A stretch of DNA of 14,938 nucleotides from an uncultured Prevotella sp. (lineage in GTDB: Bacteria; Bacteroidota; Bacteroidia; Bacteroidales; Bacteroidaceae), in NCBI GenBank assembly GCA_900547085.1, contig URFI01000028.1, forward strand, positions 1-14,938, in the 5' to 3' direction. The notes under the pieces are model-generated. The model had not been told where the DNA came from. It saw nothing but the letters and a program-made list of their open reading frames with translations, and did not search any database. This document shows, piece by piece, positions 7,445-14,430 of the stretch (positions within the stretch are counted from its first letter, which is position 1; each line of letters opens with the position of its first letter). The translations under genes and the position numbers were made by a program.

Positions 7445-9387
7445 CAATATTTATACTTTTCTAACAACTCCAGTGTGCGCAACACCTCTGCCACGTTCAT
7501 GGCATACGAGATAGCTCCACGCCCATGGAACGGCGGATTGCCATCAAACAACTCGGGAATCGTACCCAAGCAGTGCTGCATCATCTCGTCCTCATAGCCC
7601 ACCATCTGACGCTCGATGAAACTCAATCTCGTTCGTTTGTACAATTTCAGACACGCTTCCATATAAAAACCACCCAGCCAAGGCCATGCCGTTCCCTGAT
7701 GATAAGTATGGTCGCGCTGCGTCTGCGGCCCCACATACATGGGGTTGTAACCATTGCTTTTGGGTGACAACGAACGCAATCCCTTTGGGGTTAGCAATTC
7801 TCGTGTACAAACATCCAACACATTTTTCTTCTGCTCTTGTGTAAGCGGTGAATAATCAAAGGCAACAGGGAATATCATATTGGGTCGAACGCTCCAATCG
7901 ATTCGTCCTTCATCCACATAATCAAACAGATAACCGTGTTCGTTATAGAAGGTATTCACAAACGATTCCTGACATTTTGTCGCCAAAGCTTCATAATGAT
8001 CTACAGTTTTTAGGTCTCCGCTTTCTTCTGCTAGGGCTGCCACATACTTCAGCGCATTGTACCATAGCGCATTAAACTCAACGATGTATCCCGAACGCGG
8101 AACAACCGGACTGCCATTCGCTATAGAGTTCATCCATGTCACAGGCTTATCCCTGCCATTAGTTTTGAGCAGTCCATTGGCTTCGAGGGTGAGATTAGGA
8201 TGGCGTCCAGCCTCGATGAAATCAACGATTTTCAACACAAATTGATAATACCGACTGATACATTGTTCCATTCCAGCTTCCTTACCGTATTGCTGGATGG
8301 CCCATACTGCCCACAACAACACGTCGGGTTGCTCTATCTCATATATTTTTACGGTCAACGGCCTGCCTTCCATAAACTCGGTGAGACCTCTCATGGCCGT
8401 TGCCATCACCAGCTCAAAATAGTCTTGTTCCTCGATAGACAGGGTCAAACCAGGCAGAGCGATAAACGTATCGCGTGCCCTACACTTAAACCAAGGATAA
8501 CCAGCCAGGATGTACCGTTCGTCTTCAGACGTACGATTGTGGAACTGATGGGCAGCGTTGACCAGACAGTGAAAGAAATTATCGCGCGGACTACGATCCT
8601 CTACTTCTTTGTCGAACAGCTGTTGCAGCACTTTCGGATCACAGGAAGAGGTAGATGCCGAGAACACGACCCGCTCTCCTTTCTTGATGTTCAGCTCGAA
8701 ATATCCGGGGACATAGAGATCTTCATTAGACGCATAGCCACGCTCACGTTCTTTAGGATACTCCACCCCACGATACCAATCGGGCTGGAACACAAACTCA
8801 TTGTCTTTAGAGAACTGCATGAACAGCTCGGGATAACCTGGGTACATACACGTCTTGATGCCCTTATCAACCGGGGCATAATCTCTGCTTGCCGTAGAGT
8901 TTTCGTGCGTAAACTGACGAACACTTCGGAATGCCAAAAAGGGATTGAAACGCAAGGTGGTTTCAGAGTGTGCATCCAGCAGCGTATAGCACATCAAGAT
9001 TCGGTCTTCGTAGTGCTGGAAAACCACCTCTTTCTTCAACAACACTCCACCTACCCGATAGATGGTCGTAGGAACTTTGTCACAATTGAACTCGCGAATA
9101 TACTTGTGTCCATTCGGACTGAAATGATCGCCCTGATATTTGTGCAAACCCAGGTTGAACGCTGCACCATGTTGGATGACCGTTACATCCAGCGACGACA
9201 ACAACACATGATTATCATCGTCGAGTTCTGGGACGGGAACAACCAACAAGCCGTGATACTTGCGGGTGTTGCAATCCACAATGGTGGAACAGGAATAGGC
9301 TCCCGACCGATTGGTACGCAGCAATTCTCTCTGAAGAGATTCCTCCAAATTAGTCATGAAAGCCCGCTCAAATTTAAGATAGCTCAT
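7444..9387 (-). CDS. Glycogen debranching enzyme (amylo-alpha-1,6-glucosidase family)
   Basis: This enzyme removes alpha-1,6 branches during glycogen breakdown. The 647-aa protein has an N-terminal beta-rich domain with the signature TNRSGAYSCSTIVDCNTRKYHGLL (residues 25-48, in pieces: TNRSGAY, NTRKYHGLL). A C-terminal (alpha/alpha)6 domain follows. Within it, WFKCRARDTFIALPGL (299-314) supplies the likely acid Asp306, YHQGTAWPWLGG (562-573) lines the active site, and AMNVAEVLRTL (629-639) supplies the likely base Glu634, by analogy with eukaryotic GDE. There is no signal peptide, so it is cytoplasmic. The start MSYLKFERAF is family-typical, and the promoter lies about 85 nt upstream. It is the first gene of the operon. 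A 401-codon antisense frame (8200-9405) is a shadow. Confidence 0.95.
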   Translation of the reverse strand: MSYLKFERAFMTNLEESLQRELLRTNRSGAYSCSTIVDCNTRKYHGLLVVPVPELDDDNHVLLSSLDVTVIQHGAAFNLGLHKYQGDHFSPNGHKYIREFNCDKVPTTIYRVGGVLLKKEVVFQHYEDRILMCYTLLDAHSETTLRFNPFLAFRSVRQFTHENSTASRDYAPVDKGIKTCMYPGYPELFMQFSKDNEFVFQPDWYRGVEYPKERERGYASNEDLYVPGYFELNIKKGERVVFSASTSSCDPKVLQQLFDKEVEDRSPRDNFFHCLVNAAHQFHNRTSEDERYILAGYPWFKCRARDTFIALPGLTLSIEEQDYFELVMATAMRGLTEFMEGRPLTVKIYEIEQPDVLLWAVWAIQQYGKEAGMEQCISRYYQFVLKIVDFIEAGRHPNLTLEANGLLKTNGRDKPVTWMNSIANGSPVVPRSGYIVEFNALWYNALKYVAALAEESGDLKTVDHYEALATKCQESFVNTFYNEHGYLFDYVDEGRIDWSVRPNMIFPVAFDYSPLTQEQKKNVLDVCTRELLTPKGLRSLSPKSNGYNPMYVGPQTQRDHTYHQGTAWPWLGGFYMEACLKLYKRTRLSFIERQMVGYEDEMMQHCLGTIPELFDGNPPFHGRGAISYAMNVAEVLRTLELLEKYKY

Positions 9388-9470
9388 AGGCCTATTAAGG
9401 TATAATATTGGTCTGTTACTAGATTTAACGGCCGCAGCAAACTACATTTCTGCGTGTTTGACGGCGCATT

Positions 9471-9502
9471 CAAAGTTAGTCATTTTTCAATTGAAAGCAA
9501 AA
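9471..9502 (-). promoter_or_regulatory. Promoter of the glycogen operon
   Basis: On the minus strand TTTTG (9498-9502) is followed by a 19-nt spacer and TAACTTTG (9471-9478), a full match to the Bacteroidetes -33/-7 consensus. Transcription should begin near 9464, leaving a leader of about 75 nt before the debranching enzyme. Confidence 0.82.
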
Positions 9503-9719
9503 TAAAACCGAATTTTATTTGTAAAATCCATCTTATTTCGCTCTGGATGAGCAACAAATGTGGTCTTCTCTCTTGTCTGTCGATGTTAGTAAGCAACGTG
9601 GTTCCAGCATCATTTACAAGCATGTTTTCACCAATATCATATCCGTAAAAAACCAATGCCGATACAGGTACGCAGACGGATGTAACGCCCAAAAACCAGT
9701 TCAGTGAACGCTGGCAAAC
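9503..9719. other. Intergenic stretch upstream of the glycogen operon
   Basis: The 466-base gap between the debranching enzyme and the lipid kinase gene contains the operon promoter (9471-9502), this stretch and a repeat array (9720-9829). Here I see one short perfect palindrome, GTTCA-G-TGAAC (9699-9709), which could be an operator. There is also an 82-codon minus-strand frame (9480-9728) that I do not accept as a gene: it has no recognisable domain, runs into the promoter spacer and starts inside the repeats. Confidence 0.5.
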
Positions 9720-9829
9720 AAAACGCAATGAGTTTGGTGCTCAAAGTCAATGAGTTTGGAGGTCAAAGTCAATGCGTTTAGAGGCCAAACTCAATGGGTT
9801 TGGAACCGAAACGCAAAGGACTTGAATCG
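9720..9829. repeat. Five imperfect 22-bp tandem repeats with a palindromic core
   Basis: The units start at 9720, 9742, 9764, 9786 and 9808. The consensus is roughly CAAACTCAATGAGTTTG plus 5 nt such as GAGGT. The 17-bp core is a perfect dyad in consensus (CAAACTCA-A-TGAGTTTG). Units 2 and 4 match the dyad at 7 of 8 pairs, unit 1 at 6, unit 3 at 5, and unit 5 is degenerate. The array lies 25 nt past the stop of the lipid kinase gene (minus strand) and about 220 bp upstream of the glycogen operon promoter. The period of 22 bp is close to two DNA turns, so a protein could bind the units on one face. It may equally be an interspersed repeat of this genus. Confidence 0.85.
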
Positions 9830-9853
9830 CAACAGAAAAAAGAAGAAAAAAGA

Positions 9854-10789
9854 TTAGTCGGGCAACAAAAAATTGATGGCTTCGGGTTCTATCGACAACG
9901 TGAATTTTCCAACCGGCGTCTTCATCAGTCGACCATCAATACCCACCATGGCATGTTCTGCCGTAAAAACTTCAACCTTTTTGGTACGATAAGGGTGTAC
10001 ACTCTTGTGATTGAGGAACTTACCTCGCAAAAACAAATAGATACCTTCGAAAAGTTGCGTCATTTCGGGATGATAGACCACAGAAACATCCAACTGTCCG
10101 TTGTAGGGAACGGCGTTTGGCGTTTGACCATACCCCAGCGAGTTACCCACGCACACCGTCATTACCTTACGCTTAATGACATCAGTGTTGATCTTAAGAT
10201 GCATTTTATAATCCAGTCGTTGGAAGATTAACAAGGCGAAAGAAAAAAAGAACGACAGGGTTCGCGACCCAAATAAGCGGCGTGTTTTGCGGCGCAGGTT
10301 CATGATGGCTGCGATGAAGCCGATGTTCACACAATTCAGGAAATAGCGTCTACAGGCCTCACCATCTTTATTGGTGTACCGCATGCAACCCAAATCCAGT
10401 TTCTTGACACGGCGTTTTTTCAACGCTTTGATAATACGTTCTTCCTCACCTTCCCGCATGTTCCAAAAATGAGCAAAGTCGTTCATCAGTCCATTGGGGA
10501 TAAGTCCTAAAGAAATCTCGTCACGCAGCTGCGAATCGGCCTGCATCATGCAGTTTACAGTGTCATTGAGGGCCGAGTCGCCACCAACGATGACAATCGT
10601 CTTGTACCCCGAATTGATGAACATCTTGACCAGGCGACTCACGCTTGCGGAATTCTCGCTTTGCACATAGTCGTATTCCACCCCATTGGCCTTCAGGCTT
10701 CTTTCGATGCGCTCCCAATGTTTTTGTGGTCTTAAAGCATTGCTCTTGGGGCAGTAAACAATTCCCCACCGTTTGTTGTCAATAGCCAT
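9854..10789 (-). CDS. Diacylglycerol kinase / YegS-like lipid kinase family protein with altered motifs
   Basis: The 311-aa protein has the fold of the DAGK catalytic family, which phosphorylates diacylglycerol or related lipids with ATP at the membrane. Visible are an N-lobe beginning WGIVYCPKSNA (8-18), the nucleotide motif GGDSALND (69-76), IPNGLMNDFA (97-106) and a C-terminal beta-sandwich. The usual forms are NPxSG, GGDGTxNE and GTGND. Here several glycines and neighbours are replaced (CPKSN, GGDSA, GLMND), and NGQLDV stands where DGxLDV is common. The GGD core Asp and the NDFA pair are kept, so activity remains possible. No signal peptide or clear membrane helix is present; LSFFFSFALLIF (179-190) is a hydrophobic patch. 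The ATG overlaps the end of miaA by 11 nt (ATGGCTATTGA), so the two are translationally linked. Confidence 0.85.
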   Translation of the reverse strand: MAIDNKRWGIVYCPKSNALRPQKHWERIERSLKANGVEYDYVQSENSASVSRLVKMFINSGYKTIVIVGGDSALNDTVNCMMQADSQLRDEISLGLIPNGLMNDFAHFWNMREGEEERIIKALKKRRVKKLDLGCMRYTNKDGEACRRYFLNCVNIGFIAAIMNLRRKTRRLFGSRTLSFFFSFALLIFQRLDYKMHLKINTDVIKRKVMTVCVGNSLGYGQTPNAVPYNGQLDVSVVYHPEMTQLFEGIYLFLRGKFLNHKSVHPYRTKKVEVFTAEHAMVGIDGRLMKTPVGKFTLSIEPEAINFLLPD

Positions 10790-11687
10790 ATATCTCTTTC
10801 GTTCTTATTATTTTTTCCTCCATGGGCAACGTCGCGTCAATCCAATGGATGACGAAGCCTCGCCGTTCCATTCCCCTGAACCAAGTCATTTGCCGCTTGG
10901 CAAACTGATGGATGGCGATTTCGAGTTGCTGAAACATCTCGTCGTACGTAGTATTCCCAATGACATACTCGGTCACATACTTATATTCCAATCCGTAATA
11001 GATTAGATTTTCGGGCGGTATGCCTGAAGCCAATAACCCTTGAATCTCCTCAATCATGCCGTTTTCCAATCGGTGTTTCAGTCGGTCGGTAATCTTTTTC
11101 CGGCGTTCTTCCCTGTCAATGCGCAGTCCGATGATGCATGCGGGTGGCAGTGCGCGTTGGGGCATGGGATGCTGCAATAGATGGGTTTCGATCTCAATGG
11201 CCCTGATGGCGCGCTGCGCTGTATCCACGTCAGATTGATTGTGCATCACCGAATGGTTTTTATGCTTCAAATCAATCAGCATGTCCGTCAACTCGGCCAA
11301 CGACTTGTCGCTTAGCTGCTGCCTCAGCTGCTCATTCTGGGGCACGGGCGACAGCGCATACCCTTTCAACACGGCTTCTATGTACAAACCGGAACCGCCA
11401 CAGAGGATGGGTATGATGCCTCTGGAAACGATATCCTCGTATGCTGCATGGAAATCTTGCTGATACCGGAACAGATTGTACTTCTTACCGGCATCTACAA
11501 TGTCAATCAAATGATAGGGAATTTGCTTGTGAACGACATAGTCAGAGAGGTCTTTGCCAGTACCGATATCCATCCCTCGATACACCTGACGGCTGTCGGC
11601 ACTAATGATTTCAGCACCGATGTCGGCTGCAAGATGGGCTGCAAATGCCGTTTTCCCACTGGCCGTTGGACCTAAAATTGTTAACAT
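10779..11687 (-). CDS. miaA: tRNA dimethylallyltransferase (MiaA paralogue)
   Basis: This enzyme transfers a dimethylallyl group to A37 of tRNAs reading UNN codons. From the ATG at 11685-11687 it has 302 aa. It shows the P-loop GPTASGKT (6-13), the catalytic-site segment DSRQVYRGMDIGTGKDLSDY (31-50), LCGGSGLYIEAVLKGY, the helix QRAIRAIEIE, and the tRNA-binding C-terminus with HQFAKRQMTWFRGMERRGF. Bacteroidales often carry two miaA genes. The GTGKDL form with AKRQMTWFRGMERRGF is one of the two paralogues as I remember them, so a second copy probably lies elsewhere. A GTG two codons upstream (11691-11693) is an alternative start; I prefer ATG. The -7 promoter element ends only 10 nt before this ATG. 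The end overlaps the lipid kinase gene. Confidence 0.94.
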   Translation of the reverse strand: MLTILGPTASGKTAFAAHLAADIGAEIISADSRQVYRGMDIGTGKDLSDYVVHKQIPYHLIDIVDAGKKYNLFRYQQDFHAAYEDIVSRGIIPILCGGSGLYIEAVLKGYALSPVPQNEQLRQQLSDKSLAELTDMLIDLKHKNHSVMHNQSDVDTAQRAIRAIEIETHLLQHPMPQRALPPACIIGLRIDREERRKKITDRLKHRLENGMIEEIQGLLASGIPPENLIYYGLEYKYVTEYVIGNTTYDEMFQQLEIAIHQFAKRQMTWFRGMERRGFVIHWIDATLPMEEKIIRTKEIYGY

Positions 11688-11697
11688 CTTCACGCGA

Positions 11698-11705
11698 CAA
11701 ATATA
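11698..11705 (-). promoter_or_regulatory. -7 element of the miaA promoter, nearly leaderless
   Basis: TATATTTG on the minus strand matches TAnnTTTG. With the usual distance to the start point, transcription would begin near 11690-11692, within a few bases of the GTG/ATG start choices. No TTTG is seen 19-21 nt upstream; that position lies inside the gap terminator stem. Confidence 0.45.
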
Positions 11706-11707
11706 CT

Positions 11708-11740
11708 AAAAAAAAGCCGTTCGAGCTATCTCGAACGGCT
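11708..11740 (-). terminator. Rho-independent terminator of gap
   Basis: A perfect 11-bp stem, AGCCGTTCGAG (11715-11725) with its complement (11730-11740), encloses a 4-nt loop. On the minus strand it is followed by eight Ts (11708-11715). It starts 27 nt after the gap stop codon. Confidence 0.95.
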
Positions 11741-11767
11741 TATTTATCGTTAAACGACTAATTTTGA

Positions 11768-12787
11768 TTAGCCATTAACCTTTGCCATGTGCTTGATCAA
11801 CTCAACAACCTTGTGTGAGTAACCAATTTCGTTATCGTACCAAGATACAACCTTTACGAAGGTGTCTGTCAAAGCGATACCTGCCTTAGCGTCGAAGATA
11901 GAGGTACGTGGGTCGCCTAAGAAGTCAGAAGAAACAACAGCCTCTTCGGTGTATCCAAGAATACCCTTCAGTTCGCCCTCAGAAGCGTCCTTCATAGCCT
12001 TGCAAATCTCGTCGTATGAAGCTGGCTTAGCCAAGTTAACGGTCAAGTCAACAACAGAAACGTCCAAAGTAGGAACACGCATTGACATACCTGTCAGCTT
12101 GCCGTTCAATTCAGGAATCACCTTACCTACAGCCTTAGCAGCACCTGTTGAAGAAGGAATAATGTTGCCAGAAGCGGCACGACCACCACGCCAATCCTTC
12201 ATAGAAGGACCGTCAACAGTCTTCTGTGTAGCGGTAGTAGAGTGTACAGTGGTCATCAAACCATCGGTGATACCAAACTTGTCGTTCAACACCTTAGCGA
12301 TAGGAGCCAAGCAGTTGGTGGTGCAAGATGCGTTAGAAACGAACTGTGTACCCTTCTCATACTTCTCGTGGTTTACACCGCAAACAAACATTGGAGTGTC
12401 ATCCTTAGACGGAGCAGACATCACAACATATTTGGCACCAGCCTGGATGTGAGCCTGTGATTTCTCTTTGGTCAAGAACAAACCTGTTGACTCAACAACA
12501 TATTCTGCTCCAATCTCATCCCACTTCAAGTCAGCAGGGTTGCGTTCTGCAGTCACACGAATCTTGTTACCGTTTACAATCAGCTCAGACTTCTCAACGT
12601 TGCACTCAATGGTGCCGTTGAACTGACCGTGCATGGTGTCATATTTCAGCATGTATGCCAAGTAATCAACCGGGCAAAGGTCGTTAATACCTACAACTAC
12701 TACGTCTTTTGCATTAGCTTCTTCCAAAGAAGCACGGAAAACGAAACGACCGATACGGCCAAATCCGTTAATACCAATTTTAATCAT
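11768..12787 (-). CDS. gap: Glyceraldehyde-3-phosphate dehydrogenase, type I, NAD-dependent
   Basis: This enzyme carries out the NAD-linked oxidation and phosphorylation of glyceraldehyde 3-phosphate in glycolysis. The 339-aa length is normal. The N-terminal Rossmann fold starts INGFGRIGR (6-14), and Asp36 in GINDL fits NAD preference. The catalytic motif SNASCTTNC places Cys155, with His182 in TTVHSTTATQ as its partner. GGRAASGNIIPSSTGAAKA is the phosphate-binding loop region. WYDNEIGYSHKVVELI closes the catalytic domain. The gene stands alone, with its own terminator and a leader of about 130 nt; the promoter lies back to back with that of mscL. Confidence 0.98.
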   Translation of the reverse strand: MIKIGINGFGRIGRFVFRASLEEANAKDVVVVGINDLCPVDYLAYMLKYDTMHGQFNGTIECNVEKSELIVNGNKIRVTAERNPADLKWDEIGAEYVVESTGLFLTKEKSQAHIQAGAKYVVMSAPSKDDTPMFVCGVNHEKYEKGTQFVSNASCTTNCLAPIAKVLNDKFGITDGLMTTVHSTTATQKTVDGPSMKDWRGGRAASGNIIPSSTGAAKAVGKVIPELNGKLTGMSMRVPTLDVSVVDLTVNLAKPASYDEICKAMKDASEGELKGILGYTEEAVVSSDFLGDPRTSIFDAKAGIALTDTFVKVVSWYDNEIGYSHKVVELIKHMAKVNG

Positions 12788-12925
12788 TTTACTTTTAGTT
12801 TATTTATTAAAGGGTTAAAATATATATCATAGAAATGATTGCCATCCTGATGACAGAATCTCTCATCGTGTCATGAAACAACGAAAAAAACGAACGTCAA
12901 GTAACAATTATCCTTTATTTGTATG

Positions 12926-12933
12926 CAAAGTTA
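12926..12933 (-). promoter_or_regulatory. -7 element of the gap promoter
   Basis: TAACTTTG on the minus strand matches TAnnTTTG exactly and would start transcription near 12919, giving a leader of about 130 nt. No good TTTG is visible at the -33 position, so the assignment rests on the -7 element alone. Confidence 0.55.
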
Positions 12934-12945
12934 CAATTTATTTTC

Positions 12946-12953
12946 TATATTTG
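12946..12953 (+). promoter_or_regulatory. -7 element of the mscL promoter
   Basis: TATATTTG on the plus strand matches TAnnTTTG. A TTTG at 12918-12921 lies 24 nt upstream, longer than the usual 19-21, so the -33 element is uncertain. It lies 12 bp from the gap -7 element on the other strand. The predicted mscL leader is about 125 nt. Confidence 0.45.
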
Positions 12954-13085
12954 CATGTGATTCATGTATTAAATAATATAAAAAAGCCTTGTTATTCGAT
13001 AACTTTCCAGAATATAATTATTGAAAAAGAACAATGACAAGTCTACATGACAAAATATCAATTAATTACTATAAAAAAAATAATT

Positions 13086-13505
13086 ATGAAGAAGTTTTTA
13101 AATGAGTTCAAAACATTTGCCATGCGTGGCAATGTGGTAGACATGGCTGTCGGTGTAATCGTTGGAGGTGCTTTTGGTAAAATTGTGTCATCCCTCGTGG
13201 ATGACATCATCATGCCTCCCATTGGTTTTCTGCTTGGCGGTGTCAACTTTAAAGACTTGAGTATCAAACTGGGCGAGAAACTCGCAGAAGATGGCAAGAC
13301 TATGGAAGCCGTAACGTTGAACTATGGCAACTTTATTCAGCAGACTGTAGATTTCTTGATTATCGCCTTCTGTGTATTCTTGCTCGTTAAAGCAGTCATG
13401 AAATTCACCAAGAAGAATGAAGAAGAACCTGCACCAGCAAAACCTGAACCAACAGCAGAAGAGAAACTCTTGACGGAGATTCGTGACTTGCTGAAGAACA
13501 AATAA
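13086..13505 (+). CDS. mscL: Large-conductance mechanosensitive channel
   Basis: This pentameric inner-membrane channel opens under high membrane tension to release solutes after hypo-osmotic shock. The 139-aa length is near the 136 aa of E. coli MscL. It has the amphipathic N-terminal helix (KKFLNEFKTFAMRGN, 2-16) and a first membrane helix (about 16-46) with the pore-lining, glycine-rich DMAVGVIVGGAFGKIVSSLVDD. A periplasmic loop (50-80) follows, then a second membrane helix (about 81-107), a charged and proline-rich linker, and the C-terminal bundle helix (EEKLLTEIRDLLK). The frame is open to 13047, but MKKFLNEFKTFAMRGN is the conserved beginning, so the ATG at 13086 is chosen. It is a single gene, divergent from gap and convergent with the SIMPL gene. 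Confidence 0.97.
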   Translation: MKKFLNEFKTFAMRGNVVDMAVGVIVGGAFGKIVSSLVDDIIMPPIGFLLGGVNFKDLSIKLGEKLAEDGKTMEAVTLNYGNFIQQTVDFLIIAFCVFLLVKAVMKFTKKNEEEPAPAKPEPTAEEKLLTEIRDLLKNK

Positions 13506-13539
13506 GCAAAATTCTTCGTTTACACACAAGAAACAAGTG

Positions 13540-13568
13540 GGTAGGTCTATCATCTTTACAGACCTATC
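13540..13568. other. Hairpin in the mscL 3' region
   Basis: GGTAGGTCT (13540-13548) pairs with AGACCTATC (13560-13568), nine pairs including one G-T, with an 11-nt loop. There is no T-run on either side, so it may be an RNA-end stabilising stem rather than a terminator. It lies 35 nt after the mscL stop. Confidence 0.4.
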
Positions 13569-13575
13569 TGACGAT

Positions 13576-13613
13576 AACAACGGATGCTTTACGATGAAAC
13601 ATCCGTTGTTTTC
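13576..13613 (+). terminator. Terminator of mscL
   Basis: AACAACGGATG (13576-13586) pairs perfectly with CATCCGTTGTT (13600-13610) around a 13-nt loop and is followed by TTCTTCATCTTT. On the minus strand the following bases are less T-rich, so any use as a SIMPL terminator is weaker. Confidence 0.75.
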
Positions 13614-13628
13614 TTCATCTTTCACGCA

Positions 13629-13672
13629 CAAAGCCAACGACTGGTACGCAGAAAGTCAACCCACTGGTGTGA
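13629..13672. repeat. Possible degenerate pair of 22-bp repeats beyond the SIMPL gene
   Basis: Two adjacent 22-nt units (13629-13650 and 13651-13672) share AAAG-(C/T)-CAAC and ACTGGT in register. Their opening, (C/G)AAAG(T/C)CAA, and their period match the units at 9720-9829. They also lie just past a minus-strand stop codon. The central part differs, and the palindrome is not kept. Confidence 0.35.
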
Positions 13673-13685
13673 GTTTCAACGGCGA

Positions 13686-14387
13686 CTAATCTTTCAAAGA
13701 ATAAGTAATGGTAGTCACCACTCTTACCTTTTTGATGTAAGGCGTGTTGGAGTCACGGTTTTCAATGGAGAACTGTCCTTGATCAGCACTGGTGATCTTG
13801 TTCAGTTTGCTGCGACTGTTTTCAGCAAACTGCTTAGCGGTTTTCTCTGCATTATCAATGGCTTCCTCCATCATCTTGGGTTTCATGGCTGCGAAAGACA
13901 CATATTCGTACTTCACGGGATTCTCATATCCGCCATCCACAATGGCCACTCCTTCCTTGAGTAAGCTGCCTTGTTTGGCGATAATGCTTCTCACCAACTT
14001 CACTTTCTTCGAGGTTACGGTTATCGATGAGGTGATGTTGTAGCGATAACGCGACTCGTTGTTGGAATATTGGTTGGCATTCATATCTATCACGGAAGGT
14101 GCGTTAACGCTGATTTCGCTTTCAGATATACCGTTACTCAGCAAGAAATTCTTGATGATTGTCTGTGTGTTGGCAATGTTCTTATACAGCTGTGGCAGGT
14201 CGTTACCAATTTCTTTTGACAGGATGGGCCATGTCACTTTGTCCGCCTCAACCTCTTTTTCCGACAATCCCTTTACCGTTACCTTGTTGTCTTTGTTCAC
14301 AAAGTTATCGATACCGCCCTTTATCGCAAATCCTAAAACAACGATACTGAAGGCGATGAGTGCCGCAGATAAAACTTGTCCTTTCAT
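13686..14387 (-). CDS. Membrane-anchored SIMPL-domain (DUF541) protein
   Basis: The 233-aa protein starts with a single hydrophobic helix (about 5-23, VLSAALIAFSIVVLGFAI) that is probably an uncleaved signal anchor. The SIMPL domain follows (about 34-230) and would face the periplasm. Family marks are VTVKGLSEKEVEADKVTW near the start of the domain, RYRYNITSSITVTS in the middle, and the closing segment KVRVVTTITYSL. SIMPL proteins form oligomeric rings in some bacteria, but their biochemical role is not settled, so no function is assigned. The frame is open to 14423, but MKGQVLSAAL (14385-14387) puts the membrane helix at the N-terminus as expected. It is a single gene with a weak promoter match upstream. 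Confidence 0.87.
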   Translation of the reverse strand: MKGQVLSAALIAFSIVVLGFAIKGGIDNFVNKDNKVTVKGLSEKEVEADKVTWPILSKEIGNDLPQLYKNIANTQTIIKNFLLSNGISESEISVNAPSVIDMNANQYSNNESRYRYNITSSITVTSKKVKLVRSIIAKQGSLLKEGVAIVDGGYENPVKYEYVSFAAMKPKMMEEAIDNAEKTAKQFAENSRSKLNKITSADQGQFSIENRDSNTPYIKKVRVVTTITYSLKD

Positions 14388-14422
14388 ATTTTTATGTTTT
14401 TGATGAATCATTCTGTATGACA

Positions 14423-14430
14423 CAAATATA
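14423..14430 (-). promoter_or_regulatory. -7 element of the SIMPL gene promoter
   Basis: TATATTTG on the minus strand matches TAnnTTTG and lies 36 nt before the chosen ATG, leaving a leader of about 30 nt. No convincing TTTG is seen 19-21 nt further upstream. The rest of the gap to 14617 shows no gene. Confidence 0.5.

Noticed and set aside
8200..9405. A 401-codon plus-strand frame antisense to the debranching enzyme gene
   Set aside because: It lies almost wholly within a clear family gene on the other strand, shows no domain or membrane pattern, and its length follows from the codon bias of the real gene.
9480..9728. An 82-codon minus-strand frame in the gap upstream of the glycogen operon
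   Set aside because: It begins in the repeat array, ends in the spacer of the operon promoter, and resembles no family I recognise. A small real gene is not fully excluded; conservation in relatives would settle it.
9794..10231. A 145-codon plus-strand frame running from the repeats into the lipid kinase gene
   Set aside because: It is largely antisense to a recognisable gene, and its sequence has no family likeness.
12788..12925. Possible structured element in the gap leader (ATGACA/TGTCAT at about 12850-12875)
   Set aside because: Only six pairs with a long loop; not above what chance would give.
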